The translations under genes and the position numbers were made by a program. 64,000 bases of DNA from CAZSSM01 sp964609385 (GTDB lineage: Bacteria > Planctomycetota > Planctomycetia > Isosphaerales > Isosphaeraceae): contig CAZSSM010000008.1 in NCBI GenBank assembly GCA_964609385.1, positions 61,630 to 125,629 on the forward strand. The letters run 5' to 3'. The notes beneath the pieces are model-generated. The model did not search any database. It was not told where the DNA came from and was given only the letters and a program-made list of their open reading frames with translations. Shown piece by piece: positions 9,710 to 18,752 of the stretch; position 1 is the first letter of the stretch, and the number at the start of each line of letters is the position of its first letter.

Positions 9710-9862
9710 GCCAATCCGTTCCGCGTCGACATCGAAGACCGCGACCCGACGATCGGAGCATGCTCGATGATGCTCCGAAGTCGGCGGATGGTCCCCGATT
9801 CGCTGTGATCGTTGAGGTCCCATTGACCCATCGATACCGGCAGTCGGGTTAGGAGCGCGGTG

Positions 9863-11836
9863 ATGGCCGAACGAGCGGAGCAGGGGAAGCTGGAAGGTCT
9901 CGACCTCGATCCACCCGCCTGCGCCTGGTGGGGAACCGTCGGCGAGTTCCTCCAGGTCGATGACTCCAGTTGGAGCGCAGCGATCGCCGACGGATACCAG
10001 GCGATGACCGGCCGCCGATCGACGGCGACGCATCGACAGTCCTGGGACGACTGCCGAGCATGGCTGGTCACATCGCTCCTAGAAGCCCGCGAGACGTCGC
10101 TAGCGATCGACGCTTGGACGCTCGTTTTCGAGTATGAGATCCCCTGGGAGGGCGGTCGACGTCCCGACCTGGTTGTCCTGGCCGATCGTCAGATCCTGGT
10201 CTTGGAGTTCAAGCAAGCCGGCACCATCGAGGCTGCGGCGCTCGACCAAGTGGCCGACTACACGCGGGACCTGCGGCTCTATCACCGCGAGTCTCGCGAT
10301 CGAATCGTCCATCCGGCGCTGGTCCTGACCCGTCTCGATGGCGAACGCATCATCGAACGTCGAGGGGTTCCGGTCATCCCCCCTCGAGGACTCGCCCAGG
10401 TTTGGGTCGACTGGCCCCGACGATCGACTCCCGATGAGGCGATGGACCCCGAGACCCTTGGTGCGTCATCTGTCGAACCGATCGACCCGCAACGCTGGCT
10501 CGATTCGGAGTACGCGCCGTTGCCGAGCATCGTGCAGGCGGCGCGTCGACTGTTTCTCGAACAGCCGCTGCCGGAGATCCGACGCGCCGCCAGCGCGGGG
10601 TTGCCCCAGGCATCGAGGCGATTGGAAGAGCTGGCCGAGCGGGTCCGGACGTCCGGCGGACACCATGTCGCGTTGGTTACCGGCGTCCCGGGTTCGGGTA
10701 AAACGCTGCTCGGCCTGCAAGTGGTGCATCAACAAGCGCTTCGCGACGGATCAGACCACCCAAACAGCTTGTTTCTCAGTGGTAACGGGCCGCTCGTTGA
10801 AGTTCTCCAGTATGCCCTCCAGAGCAAGGCCTTCGTTCGACCGATCCGCAACTTCTACCTCCAGCACGAGGTCAAGACGCAAAAGCCCCCGCCGGGCCAG
10901 ATCATCATCTTCGACGAAGCCCAACGTGCCTGGGACTCCGAACGGATGGGGGAGAAGTACGGCGTCTCCGGATCGGCTCAGCGGGTGATCCTCCGGATCG
11001 CCTCACGGCTCGACGCCGGAGCGCTGGTCGTTGGCCTGATCGGTGAAGGGCAGGAGATCCACGTCGGCGAGGAAGGTGGCCTCACGCAGTGGGCCGATGC
11101 GCTCCGCAACGACGACCTCGGAGTCCCGTGGACCTTGCACATCCCCGAGCGGCTGCATCCGGTTTTTCACGACCTGCCCGAACCGCGTCGCGAAGGTCAT
11201 CCCGAACTTGACCTGGACGTCTCGATCCGCTCGCATCGCGCCGCGCGGATCCAGGACTGGATCACCGCGCTCCTCGCTGGGGATCTTGAAGGCGCGCGGA
11301 CCTGGGCCAACCAACTGGTCGGTCAGGACTTCCGCCTGGATCTGACGCGCGACCTCGAACAGGCCAAGAATCATGCTCGGGCGCGCTATGCCGACGCACC
11401 GGAGAAGACATACGGCCTGATCGCCTCATCGCAGGCGCGAAACCTGCCCGAACACGGGATCCGCAACGACTATCCGGCCACCCGTCGCGTCGCGCTCGGC
11501 CCTTGGTTCGTCGATCCGGCCGACTCATCGCGCTCCTGCCGCGTCTTACGAGACGTCGCCACCGAGTTCGGTTGTCAGGGGCTCGAACTCGACCTGCCGA
11601 TCGTCGCCTGGGGCAACGACCTGACCTGGGACGACAAGAAGACCGCCTGGAAAGTCCGTGCATCGCGTCAGAAGCAAGTTCGTGATCCCGAGACGCTTCG
11701 CCTCAACAGCTATCGCGTCCTGCTCTCGAGGGGCCGCGACGGACTGGTCCTGTTCGTCCCCCCCGACCCGAAGATGGACTCGACCGCCCAAGCCCTCCAA
11801 GACGCTGGGGTCCGGCCGCTCGAGCGGTCCGACTGA
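9863..11836 (+). CDS. PD-(D/E)XK nuclease-like plus DUF2075 helicase-like protein
   Basis: A protein of about 657 residues with two parts. Near residues 100-120, RRPDLVVL and LVLEFKQA give D103, E116 and K118, the spacing of PD-(D/E)XK nuclease cores. The larger part is a DUF2075 P-loop domain: Walker A GVPGSGKT near 275-282, Walker B IIIFDEAQ near 348-355, a late motif EFGCQGLELD, and a terminal NSYRVLLSRGRDGLVLF resembling helicase motif VI. DUF2075 proteins are superfamily 1-like and occur with DNA-processing or phage-defence genes. Here it stands alone. AGGAGC at 9851-9856 precedes the ATG at 9863; a GTG directly before it is a second option. Confidence 0.8.
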   Translation: MAERAEQGKLEGLDLDPPACAWWGTVGEFLQVDDSSWSAAIADGYQAMTGRRSTATHRQSWDDCRAWLVTSLLEARETSLAIDAWTLVFEYEIPWEGGRRPDLVVLADRQILVLEFKQAGTIEAAALDQVADYTRDLRLYHRESRDRIVHPALVLTRLDGERIIERRGVPVIPPRGLAQVWVDWPRRSTPDEAMDPETLGASSVEPIDPQRWLDSEYAPLPSIVQAARRLFLEQPLPEIRRAASAGLPQASRRLEELAERVRTSGGHHVALVTGVPGSGKTLLGLQVVHQQALRDGSDHPNSLFLSGNGPLVEVLQYALQSKAFVRPIRNFYLQHEVKTQKPPPGQIIIFDEAQRAWDSERMGEKYGVSGSAQRVILRIASRLDAGALVVGLIGEGQEIHVGEEGGLTQWADALRNDDLGVPWTLHIPERLHPVFHDLPEPRREGHPELDLDVSIRSHRAARIQDWITALLAGDLEGARTWANQLVGQDFRLDLTRDLEQAKNHARARYADAPEKTYGLIASSQARNLPEHGIRNDYPATRRVALGPWFVDPADSSRSCRVLRDVATEFGCQGLELDLPIVAWGNDLTWDDKKTAWKVRASRQKQVRDPETLRLNSYRVLLSRGRDGLVLFVPPDPKMDSTAQALQDAGVRPLERSD

Positions 11837-12058
11837 CGCGCATACATCGATGGAACGTCCGCGCAACCGTACCACGCGAACCGCCGAGCCTGTCGACGTG
11901 TCCGACCATCTGACCAGTCGCGACTCCTCGGGGTGTGCCGGACCGTACGCGACCCTTCGAAGGTCGAGGACCAAGTTCGACTCCTAGCGAGGGCATCGAT
12001 TACCAATCGATGATCTTCCAGGGTCTCCACAGTCCGGGATCACGACGGCTCTCGGCAT
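11837..12058. other. Intergenic, 222 bp, upstream of tRNA-Cys
   Basis: I see no gene here. Overlapping short frames are not protein-like. It probably holds the tRNA-Cys promoter, though no clear -35/-10 pair is visible. Confidence 0.35.
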
Positions 12059-12130
12059 GTCGCTGAAGCTCGATGGTCGGGCGGCGGTCTGCAAAACCGC
12101 TTTCAGGGGGTTCGATTCCCCCCGGCGACT
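12059..12130 (+). tRNA. tRNA-Cys (anticodon GCA)
   Basis: A canonical cloverleaf folds by hand. The acceptor GTCGCTG (12059-12065) pairs with CGGCGAC (12123-12129) with one G-U. The D stem is GCTC/GGGC. The anticodon stem GCGGT/ACCGC encloses the loop CTGCAAA with GCA at 12091-12093. The T arm is GGGGG-TTCGATT-CCCCC. The discriminator base at 12130 is T, as expected for cysteine tRNAs. CCA is not encoded. In contrast with the array near 41.5 kb, every stem here is well paired. Confidence 0.93.
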
Positions 12131-12186
12131 CTCCTACGAAAGGCGAACCGATCATCTTTATGACCACTCCTCACAAGTTTTACATT

Positions 12187-12221
12187 ATTGAAAATCCTTT
12201 AATTTGATGATCATTTTCAAT
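12187..12221. terminator. Possible bidirectional terminator between tRNA-Cys and the sulfatase gene
   Basis: ATTGAAAAT (12187-12195) and ATTTTCAAT (12213-12221) form a perfect 9-bp inverted repeat with a 17-base loop in an AT-rich stretch between convergent genes. The stem is AT-rich, so it would be weak, and there is no long U tract. Confidence 0.3.
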
Positions 12222-14218
12222 TACTTCTTCGCCTGAAGCCATGCCGAGGCGCTGAATTGAACGAACAGCCAGCAGGGGTGTGCTCGGCTCTGCTGTCCCT
12301 GCTTGGCTCGTTCGAGCACTGCTTCGATGGCCGATCGGGCTGGATCGGCGTCGGAACCGAGCTGTTGCAGGGCGCGCATAGCGCGGAGGACGGCGTCGGG
12401 CCGGTTGTCCTTGAGGATCTCGGTCAGGACCTCGAGGGCCTCGTCGACCGCGCCGAGCCCGGCCAGCGCCGAGGCAGCTTCGACGCGGACCGAGATGGCC
12501 TCGTCGGTCAGCGCGTTGCGGAGGGCATCGACGGCCGGCTGAGCCTCGCTACCGGCAGCATGCAGGCCAAGGGCTGCCCAGTATCGGACGGCCGGATCGG
12601 GATCGGAGAGACGTTGGATCTGGACCGGCACCGCTTGGGGGTCACCGACCAATTGCGCCGTCAACCAGATCCGCCCGAGCGGGTAACGTTCGGGATCTTG
12701 CCCCATCTCGAAGGGCGTGACATCGCCGGCACGTCGGAGCACATCGGTCTCGGGCAGGTAACCGAGGTCGCGTGTCTTGAACGTCCAACGCTTGTGCTCC
12801 AGGCGAAATCGATCGAGGATCGGCAGCATCGACGGGTCGCCAGCGAGGTTGACCATCTGGTCGGGATCCTCCACGACATCGCACAGCTCCTCGACGGCAC
12901 GTCGGGGGGCGGCGAAGCTGAGAACCGCCTGGTCAAGCTGGCCATCCTCACGGAGCCGAAGCAGTTCGCGACGCATCGGGGCGGCGTCGGAGTAGCCCTC
13001 CGGCGGCAGCCAGGACAGATGCGGCATATAGTTACGGATATACAAGTAGCGGTCATCGCGGACCGACCGGGCCATGTCGAAGGCCTCATCAACGCGATCG
13101 CGAGCGCCGTGGATGAATTGGCGCGGCTCGTCGGCATCGGGTCCGAGGAAGGCCGACCCTTGCACGTATCCGGGGACCTCGACCCCGGCCAAGCTCAGCA
13201 GGGTCGGCGGGAAGTCGACGAAGCTGACCAGCCGATCGATGGTCTCGCCCGGTTCGGCCGGCGCGAGGTCGGCGAACCGCTTGGGGAAGCGGACTATTAA
13301 CGGGACTTGCATCCCGGAGTCGTGCAGGAGCCGCTTGCCACGCGGGAGGCCCATGCCGTGGTCGGAGAAGAACACGACGATCGTCCGATCGGCCAAACCG
13401 TCCTCTTCCAACTGTGCCAATAGGTCACCGACTTGATGGTCCATCACCGAGATGCAGTCGTAATAGCGAGCGACGTTTCGACGCGTTAGCTCGGTGTCTG
13501 GATAGTACGGGGGCAGGGGAGCCTCGGCCGGATCGTGCCGCTCTGACGGATCCAGGCGTGACTGGATCTCCTCAACGAACTGGTCGTAAGGCCAGACCCC
13601 GGTCCGCGACTGGTGGGTTGTCATCAGGTTGAAGACGCTGAAGAACGGAGCACCCTCAGGACGATCCCGCCAGTGGGCGCGGACGTTGTTGGCATCCCAG
13701 GAATCGTTGATCCACGACTTTTCGTCGGCGATGTTATAGTCGGTTTTCACGTTGTTCGTCGTGTAATAGCCCGCTTCACGGAGGTAAGCCGGGACCCCTC
13801 GGAACCGTTCAGGAATCGGGAAGCCGGACCGGAGCCTTTGAGTGCCCAGCGTGGTGGCGTAGAGGCCCGTGATCAGGCACGATCGGGCCGGCGAGCAAAC
13901 CGGGGCGGTCGCGAAAGCCCTTGTGTAACGGACCGCCTGCGCCGCGAAGGCGTCGAGGTGGGGCGTGTCGGCATAGGAATCGCCGTAAGATCCGAGGTCG
14001 GGGCTCATGTCCTCGACGCTGATCCAGAGAATATTCGGCCGTTCCGGTTCCTCGGAACCAGCCTTCGCCTCACCGACGACGGGCATCGACCAACCGATCA
14101 GCATCAGGAAAAGCAGGAGTATTGAAAGGACGAGGTTCGACATCCCGTGCATCGGTCCACCCCAATCCTTGAGAAAGAAGATCGCCCTTACCGGCTGTCC
14201 ACATCGGTCCGTTCCCAT
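12221..14218 (-). CDS. Sulfatase with C-terminal HEAT-like repeats
   Basis: A type I sulfatase. The catalytic motif CSPARSCLITG has the formylglycine cysteine; the metal site begins with NILWISVEDMSPDLG. Further landmarks are FFSDHGMGLPRGK and VPLIVRFPKRF. After the sulfatase core the last 120 residues hold HEAT-like helical repeats (DPDPAVRYWAALGLHAAG, ISVRVEAASALAGLG). A hydrophobic signal segment, VLSILLLFLMLIG, lies about 40 residues from the chosen start. The start at 14218 has GAGGAGG about 10 bases upstream; 14143 would give a more compact signal peptide. Export and use on sulfated polysaccharide are inferred. Confidence 0.9.
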   Translation of the reverse strand: MGTDRCGQPVRAIFFLKDWGGPMHGMSNLVLSILLLFLMLIGWSMPVVGEAKAGSEEPERPNILWISVEDMSPDLGSYGDSYADTPHLDAFAAQAVRYTRAFATAPVCSPARSCLITGLYATTLGTQRLRSGFPIPERFRGVPAYLREAGYYTTNNVKTDYNIADEKSWINDSWDANNVRAHWRDRPEGAPFFSVFNLMTTHQSRTGVWPYDQFVEEIQSRLDPSERHDPAEAPLPPYYPDTELTRRNVARYYDCISVMDHQVGDLLAQLEEDGLADRTIVVFFSDHGMGLPRGKRLLHDSGMQVPLIVRFPKRFADLAPAEPGETIDRLVSFVDFPPTLLSLAGVEVPGYVQGSAFLGPDADEPRQFIHGARDRVDEAFDMARSVRDDRYLYIRNYMPHLSWLPPEGYSDAAPMRRELLRLREDGQLDQAVLSFAAPRRAVEELCDVVEDPDQMVNLAGDPSMLPILDRFRLEHKRWTFKTRDLGYLPETDVLRRAGDVTPFEMGQDPERYPLGRIWLTAQLVGDPQAVPVQIQRLSDPDPAVRYWAALGLHAAGSEAQPAVDALRNALTDEAISVRVEAASALAGLGAVDEALEVLTEILKDNRPDAVLRAMRALQQLGSDADPARSAIEAVLERAKQGQQSRAHPCWLFVQFSASAWLQAKK

Positions 14219-14514
14219 CGCCTCTATGCCTCCTCGAATCTCGTAGAGGTGAACAGCCCCAACCACGATCCGCATTGCGTTTGACGAGCCGGGCCGGGTC
14301 GTACCGCAACGGCCCATGATGGTCGCCTCGACGTGCCGGAACAAGAATGGATCCGATGGCGAGGAGACGGGCGATTGGTCAAGCGCTTCCTGTTGCTGCG
14401 GGAAGCGGGGAAAGATACCGTTGACCTCAGGCCGGTCGCGGCCCGACATCGTGTGCATGACCGCCGACCGACTTCCGTCCCCCGCCGCAGCCTGGGTTAT
14501 GAGGGAGATCGCCG

Positions 14515-15666
14515 ATGACGACGCGCCGACAGTTCCTGGAAGTCACCGCGGGCACCACGATGGCCGTCGGGCTCGGCACCCAAGGCGCCACGCGGGCCGC
14601 CCAAGGTGTTCGCGACGAGGCCCCTGACGTCGAAGTCCGCAACCGACGCGAGACGATGGCCTACCGACGACTGGGTCGGACCGGCTATCTCGTCTCCGAG
14701 ATCGTCATGGGCGGCAACGAGATCCGGCCGGACAACTATGAGCACATCCTCCTGGCTCTCGACATGGGCCTGAACTACCTCGACACCGCACCGGCCTACG
14801 GTCGAGGCGCCAGCGAGCGCGGCTATGCCGAGGTCATCAAGCGGCGACCCCGCGATCAATTCTTCCTGACCTCGAAGATTTCCCCCTGGGACATCAACCG
14901 CAACGACACCTATCGCAAGATCTTTAACGATCTCGATGAGGCGACTCAAGAGACGATTCGCCGCCAGGTCGACGAGGATTTGGCCCGTCGCCGTGCCGAT
15001 GATCCGGACCACTTCGTCAGCTATTTCCGGAGCCAGCGTCGCGAGTTGGAGGGGGCGACCCTGGCCAACGTGATGGAACCCGACTACGGCCACCTGGTGG
15101 ATCGCGCCGCCAACTATAAGCAGATCATCCTCGACTCGGTCGACGAGAGCCTGGGCCGGTTGGGGACCGATCACCTCGACCTCATGCTCTGCCCGCACGG
15201 TGCCAGCAGCGGCTATGAATTGCGTCGATATCCTGAGATTTTCGAGGCCTTCGAGATCCTCCGAGACGCCGGCAAGGTCCGGAACCTCGGCGTCTCATCG
15301 CATTCCGATCCGGCCGGTGTCCTGGAGGCAGCCCTCGACACCGCTCCCTATGCCATGGCGATGGTCGCCTACAATATCGTTAACCACAAGTACCTCGATG
15401 CCCTCATCGACCGTGCCGCCGCGGAAGATTTCGGCGTTATCGGCATGAAAGTCGCCCGACCCGTCTATCCTGGCGGAAATCGCCCCCCGATCCGGCCAGA
15501 TAAAGCAGACGAGCTCGACCGCACGATTCCTGGAGATCTGACGATCCCTCAAAAGGCGTTCGCCTGGGCTCTCAGCAACCCCAACCTCTCGGCAGCGGTG
15601 GCCAACATGGTCAATGAGGAGCAGGTTCGTGAGAACTTGATCCTGCCCGGCCAGCTCAAGGCCTAA
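14515..15666 (+). CDS. Aldo/keto reductase, Tat-exported
   Basis: A 383-residue NADPH-dependent aldo/keto reductase-like TIM barrel. The N-terminus TTRRQFLEVTAG is a twin-arginine signal followed by a hydrophobic segment. The AKR motifs are YRRLGRTGYLVSEIVMGG, LDTAPAYGRGASE with the catalytic Asp/Tyr region, and the Lys in TSKIS. An insertion of about 70 residues (INRNDTYRKIFNDLDEATQE and on) lies between strands 3 and 4. The C-terminal NPNLSAAVANMVNEEQV matches the family end. Exported AKR proteins are common in planctomycetes; the substrate is unknown. It is divergent from the sulfatase gene. Confidence 0.88.
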   Translation: MTTRRQFLEVTAGTTMAVGLGTQGATRAAQGVRDEAPDVEVRNRRETMAYRRLGRTGYLVSEIVMGGNEIRPDNYEHILLALDMGLNYLDTAPAYGRGASERGYAEVIKRRPRDQFFLTSKISPWDINRNDTYRKIFNDLDEATQETIRRQVDEDLARRRADDPDHFVSYFRSQRRELEGATLANVMEPDYGHLVDRAANYKQIILDSVDESLGRLGTDHLDLMLCPHGASSGYELRRYPEIFEAFEILRDAGKVRNLGVSSHSDPAGVLEAALDTAPYAMAMVAYNIVNHKYLDALIDRAAAEDFGVIGMKVARPVYPGGNRPPIRPDKADELDRTIPGDLTIPQKAFAWALSNPNLSAAVANMVNEEQVRENLILPGQLKA

Positions 15667-16405
15667 GGCTTGGAGAACCCGATCGATCAGAGAGCGACAT
15701 TGCCTCGTCGAGCAATACAGTAATAAAAACCGTAGGTTGCTCGACACTACATTCGCGATGCGGCCGCTGTGTTGAGTCATTGTTTCTCTTGATGTCCTCT
15801 AAAATCAATACCATTGCTCCGCTCAGGGGTCGCAAAGCGGCGATCATGCGGGATGGTTCCGCGATCGCCTGAGCAATTCGGCCGGTCACGATTCGGAGTG
15901 ATGACGTCCATAATAATGAGGGAGTCTTCAACGGATCGCCCGAGAGCCCTCTCATCAGCGATTTTCGCAGCCGAATCGACATCGAATCTTCTTCTTATCT
16001 GGCGAATCGATTCGAGCCGAATCGGGCTCTCTATTCAAGATCATGAAACAACGCGCGTTGGAACGCCACGGGATTATCGAACCGTACAGTAACTGACATC
16101 TGATGAAACAACTTTTTTTCGCGAATTGTCGCGGTATGACCCCGCAATGTTCGCCATAGTTAGCGTACCGAGGGACAAGGATAAAATTCGTCCTTTTCTC
16201 GTCCTGATATGGCTGGCATGTACCGACCCGATTGCTTATCATCGTGCATGGGGGCTCGAACGCAGCGAAGATTGCTCTCCGTTCGCTTTCCTCCACGAAG
16301 AGACGTAATGCCCCCCACTCGAGTTCTTACCGATCTCCGAGTCGGTGTCCGGCTCGGCTTTCCATCGGGTCCCACCTTGCTCTCACCCAATAGAGGACCT
16401 TCAGG
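15667..16405. other. Intergenic, 739 bp
   Basis: A long stretch between the reductase and the RTX-type gene, with lower GC than its neighbours. No frame has protein-like composition or a recognisable domain. A T-run near 16109-16117 is not preceded by a stable hairpin. It probably contains the RTX gene promoter; I cannot point to it. Confidence 0.4.
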
Positions 16406-18655
16406 ATGACGCGTAACCCCTCGCGACGTAGCATCTCGACACGCGCTCGACGGCCCCGTCCAATCCAACTCGAATCCTGCGAAGCACGCGTGCTGTTGAC
16501 CACACTCATCGACGCCCTCAGCGACGTCTCCATCACCGTCCAAGGAACTGACCTCGCCGTTGAGGTCGACGGGACACCCTCCACCGAAGCACTCGGAACC
16601 ACCTTCGAACTCTCCGACTCCTCCGGCGAGTCCGAGTCCATTCTCACCATCGACGCCGGTGCCGCCGTCGGAACACCCATCGAGATCTCCGGAAACACCC
16701 TCTCCATCGCCGGAATCCTCACCATCAACATCGACGCCGATGCCGCCTTCGACATCCGACAGATCCTCGGCGGAACCGGTGACGACGTCTTCGAAATCGA
16801 CGATGACCTGACCGGAAACTGGGACTTCCAAGGCTCCAGCGGAAACGATGAGTTCCTCTTCAGCACCCTCGACGGCCAAGCCCCCGTCATCGATGGAGCT
16901 GAGGGCGTCGACATGGTCAGCTTCGACGGACTCAACCAAGCCGTCACCATCGACCTCAACGCTCAGACGGCCACCGGATCCGCTGGCGGCACCCTCTTCA
17001 GCTTCGCCAACATCGAAAACGCCCAAGGCACCGAAATGGGTGATATGATCACCGGCAACGCCCAGGCCAACATGCTCATGGGCGAGGCCGGCGACGACAC
17101 CATCATCGGCGGCGACGGCAACGACATGATCCTCGGTGGACTGGGCATGGACTGGGTCGAGGCCGGAGACGGCAACGACCTGGTCAACCCCGACCGCGAC
17201 ATCGACGGACCCCTGGGGGCCGATGACGACACCGTCATGGCCGGCGACGGAAACGACACCGTCCGGTCCAGTGCCGGCCAGGACGTGATCTATGGTGAGG
17301 CCGGCGACGACTACATCGAGTCGCAGAACGATCAGGACTCGGCCTTCGGCGGCGACGGTAACGACACCCTCATGGGGGGCTCCGGAAGCGACACCCTCGA
17401 TGGTGAAGACGGTGATGACTTCATCGTCGGTGGGTTCGGTGATGACTCCATCTTCGGCGGGTTCGGCAGTGACTACATCGAAGCCGGAGACGGCGACGAC
17501 CTGGTCAATCCCGACCGTGACCTCGATGAAGAGGACCTCGGCGATAGCGCCGACACCGTCATGGCCGGCAACGGCAACGACACCGTCCGATCCGGCGAAG
17601 GATTCGACGTCATCTTCGGCGAAGCGGGCCACGACTACATCGAGTCCCAAAACGATCAGGATTCGGTCTTCGGCGGCGACGGTAACGACACCCTCATGGG
17701 GGGCTCCGGAAGCGACACCCTCGATGGTGAAGACGGTGATGACTTCATCGTCGGTGGGTTCGGTGATGACTCCATCTTCGGCGGGTTCGGCAGTGACTAC
17801 ATCGAAGCCGGAGACGGCGACGACCTGGTCAATCCCGACCGTGACCTCGATGAAGAGGACCTCGGCGACAGCGCTGACACCGTCATGGCCGGCAACGGCA
17901 ACGACACTGTCCGATCCGGCGAAGGACGGGATATTGTCTATGGTGAGGCTGGCGACGACTACATCGAGTCCCAGAACGACGCGGACACCGCCTTCGGCGG
18001 CGACGGCAACGACACCCTCATGGGCGGTTCGGGCCGCGACTTCCTGCACGGCGATGCCGGCGACGACAGCATCGTCGGCGGATTCGGCGATGACCTGATC
18101 CTCGGCGGTGTCGGCAGCGACTTCGTCGACGGCGGTGATGGCGACGACGTCATCAACCCCGACCGGACCCTCGGTGGGCCCGTCGGCGCGGACGATGACA
18201 CGGTTATCGCCGGCGACGGTGATGACACCATCAGGTCGGGCGAGGGCGATGATTCGATCGAAGCCGGTGCGGGCGACGACTACGTCGAGTCCCAGAACAC
18301 CGATGACATCGTCTTCGGCGGCGAGGGCAACGACACCCTGTTGGGTGGCTCGGGCTCAGACAGCCTCTTCGGCGGGGCCGGCGATGACTATATCGACGGC
18401 GGCTTCGGTCAAGACACCCTGACCGGTGGGGCTGGGGCGGACACCTTCGTCTTCGGCGACACCCAGGTCGGGATCACCGAAGAGGTCACCGACTTTGAGG
18501 TCGGTGTCGACGTGCTGCGTCTGCTCAACGGTCTGACGATAGCCTCGCAGACGGTCGTTGGGAGTGATCTGGAGATCACCTTGTCTAACGGGATCGTGAT
18601 CAAGCTGATCGGCGTCGGATCGCCATTGGGAGACTCGGACATCGAAACGGCCTGA
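16406..18655 (+). CDS. RTX-type calcium-binding repeat protein with LExRxLL-like N-terminus
   Basis: A 749-residue acidic secreted protein. The N-terminus is basic and contains LESCEARVLL, a variant of the planctomycete LEPR-XLL motif found at the start of many surface proteins. From about residue 215 it consists of glycine/aspartate nonapeptides such as GGDGNDTLMGGSGSDTLDG, the calcium-binding beta-roll of RTX proteins. The rolls are organised in larger units of about 108 residues, each containing a non-RTX acidic stretch (NPDRDLDEEDLGDSADTV). The C-terminal 65 residues (GGAGADTFVFGDTQVG and on) resemble the terminal module of type I secretion substrates. No catalytic domain is visible; a structural or adhesive role is inferred. 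Confidence 0.88.
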   Translation: MTRNPSRRSISTRARRPRPIQLESCEARVLLTTLIDALSDVSITVQGTDLAVEVDGTPSTEALGTTFELSDSSGESESILTIDAGAAVGTPIEISGNTLSIAGILTINIDADAAFDIRQILGGTGDDVFEIDDDLTGNWDFQGSSGNDEFLFSTLDGQAPVIDGAEGVDMVSFDGLNQAVTIDLNAQTATGSAGGTLFSFANIENAQGTEMGDMITGNAQANMLMGEAGDDTIIGGDGNDMILGGLGMDWVEAGDGNDLVNPDRDIDGPLGADDDTVMAGDGNDTVRSSAGQDVIYGEAGDDYIESQNDQDSAFGGDGNDTLMGGSGSDTLDGEDGDDFIVGGFGDDSIFGGFGSDYIEAGDGDDLVNPDRDLDEEDLGDSADTVMAGNGNDTVRSGEGFDVIFGEAGHDYIESQNDQDSVFGGDGNDTLMGGSGSDTLDGEDGDDFIVGGFGDDSIFGGFGSDYIEAGDGDDLVNPDRDLDEEDLGDSADTVMAGNGNDTVRSGEGRDIVYGEAGDDYIESQNDADTAFGGDGNDTLMGGSGRDFLHGDAGDDSIVGGFGDDLILGGVGSDFVDGGDGDDVINPDRTLGGPVGADDDTVIAGDGDDTIRSGEGDDSIEAGAGDDYVESQNTDDIVFGGEGNDTLLGGSGSDSLFGGAGDDYIDGGFGQDTLTGGAGADTFVFGDTQVGITEEVTDFEVGVDVLRLLNGLTIASQTVVGSDLEITLSNGIVIKLIGVGSPLGDSDIETA
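17351..17998 (+). repeat. Two near-identical 324-bp tandem units in the RTX gene
   Basis: Unit 1 is 17351-17674 and unit 2 is 17675-17998. The first 194 bases of each are identical, then a few synonymous and non-synonymous changes appear. A third, more diverged unit of 321 bp follows at 17999-18319, and a related one precedes 17351. This points to recent expansion or conversion. Confidence 0.85.
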
Positions 18656-18690
18656 TCGCGGCGATTGCACGCGGAATCGAGTCGCCGGGT

Positions 18691-18714
18691 CGGGGCATTT
18701 CCTGGGATGTCCCG
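18691..18714. terminator. Hairpin between convergent genes
   Basis: CGGGGCAT (18691-18698) pairs with ATGTCCCG (18707-18714), 8 bp including one G-U, with an 8-base loop. It sits between the ends of the RTX gene and the isomerase gene. There is no U tract, so intrinsic termination is uncertain. Confidence 0.35.
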
Positions 18715-18752
18715 CCCGGCCATTCCGATTGCCCATACATCGGGCTCAGTCC

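Noticed and set aside
12059..12130. Integration site at tRNA-Cys
   Set aside because: I looked for a repeated tRNA 3' end within the window and saw none, and no integrase gene is nearby.
12257..13300. 347-codon plus-strand frame
   Set aside because: Antisense to the sulfatase HEAT tail and core.
16160..18049. 629-codon minus-strand frame opposite the RTX gene
   Set aside because: It is the antisense of GGxGxDxx repeats, giving monotonous Val/Ala/Gly/Asp-rich sequence; the plus strand encodes the recognised protein.
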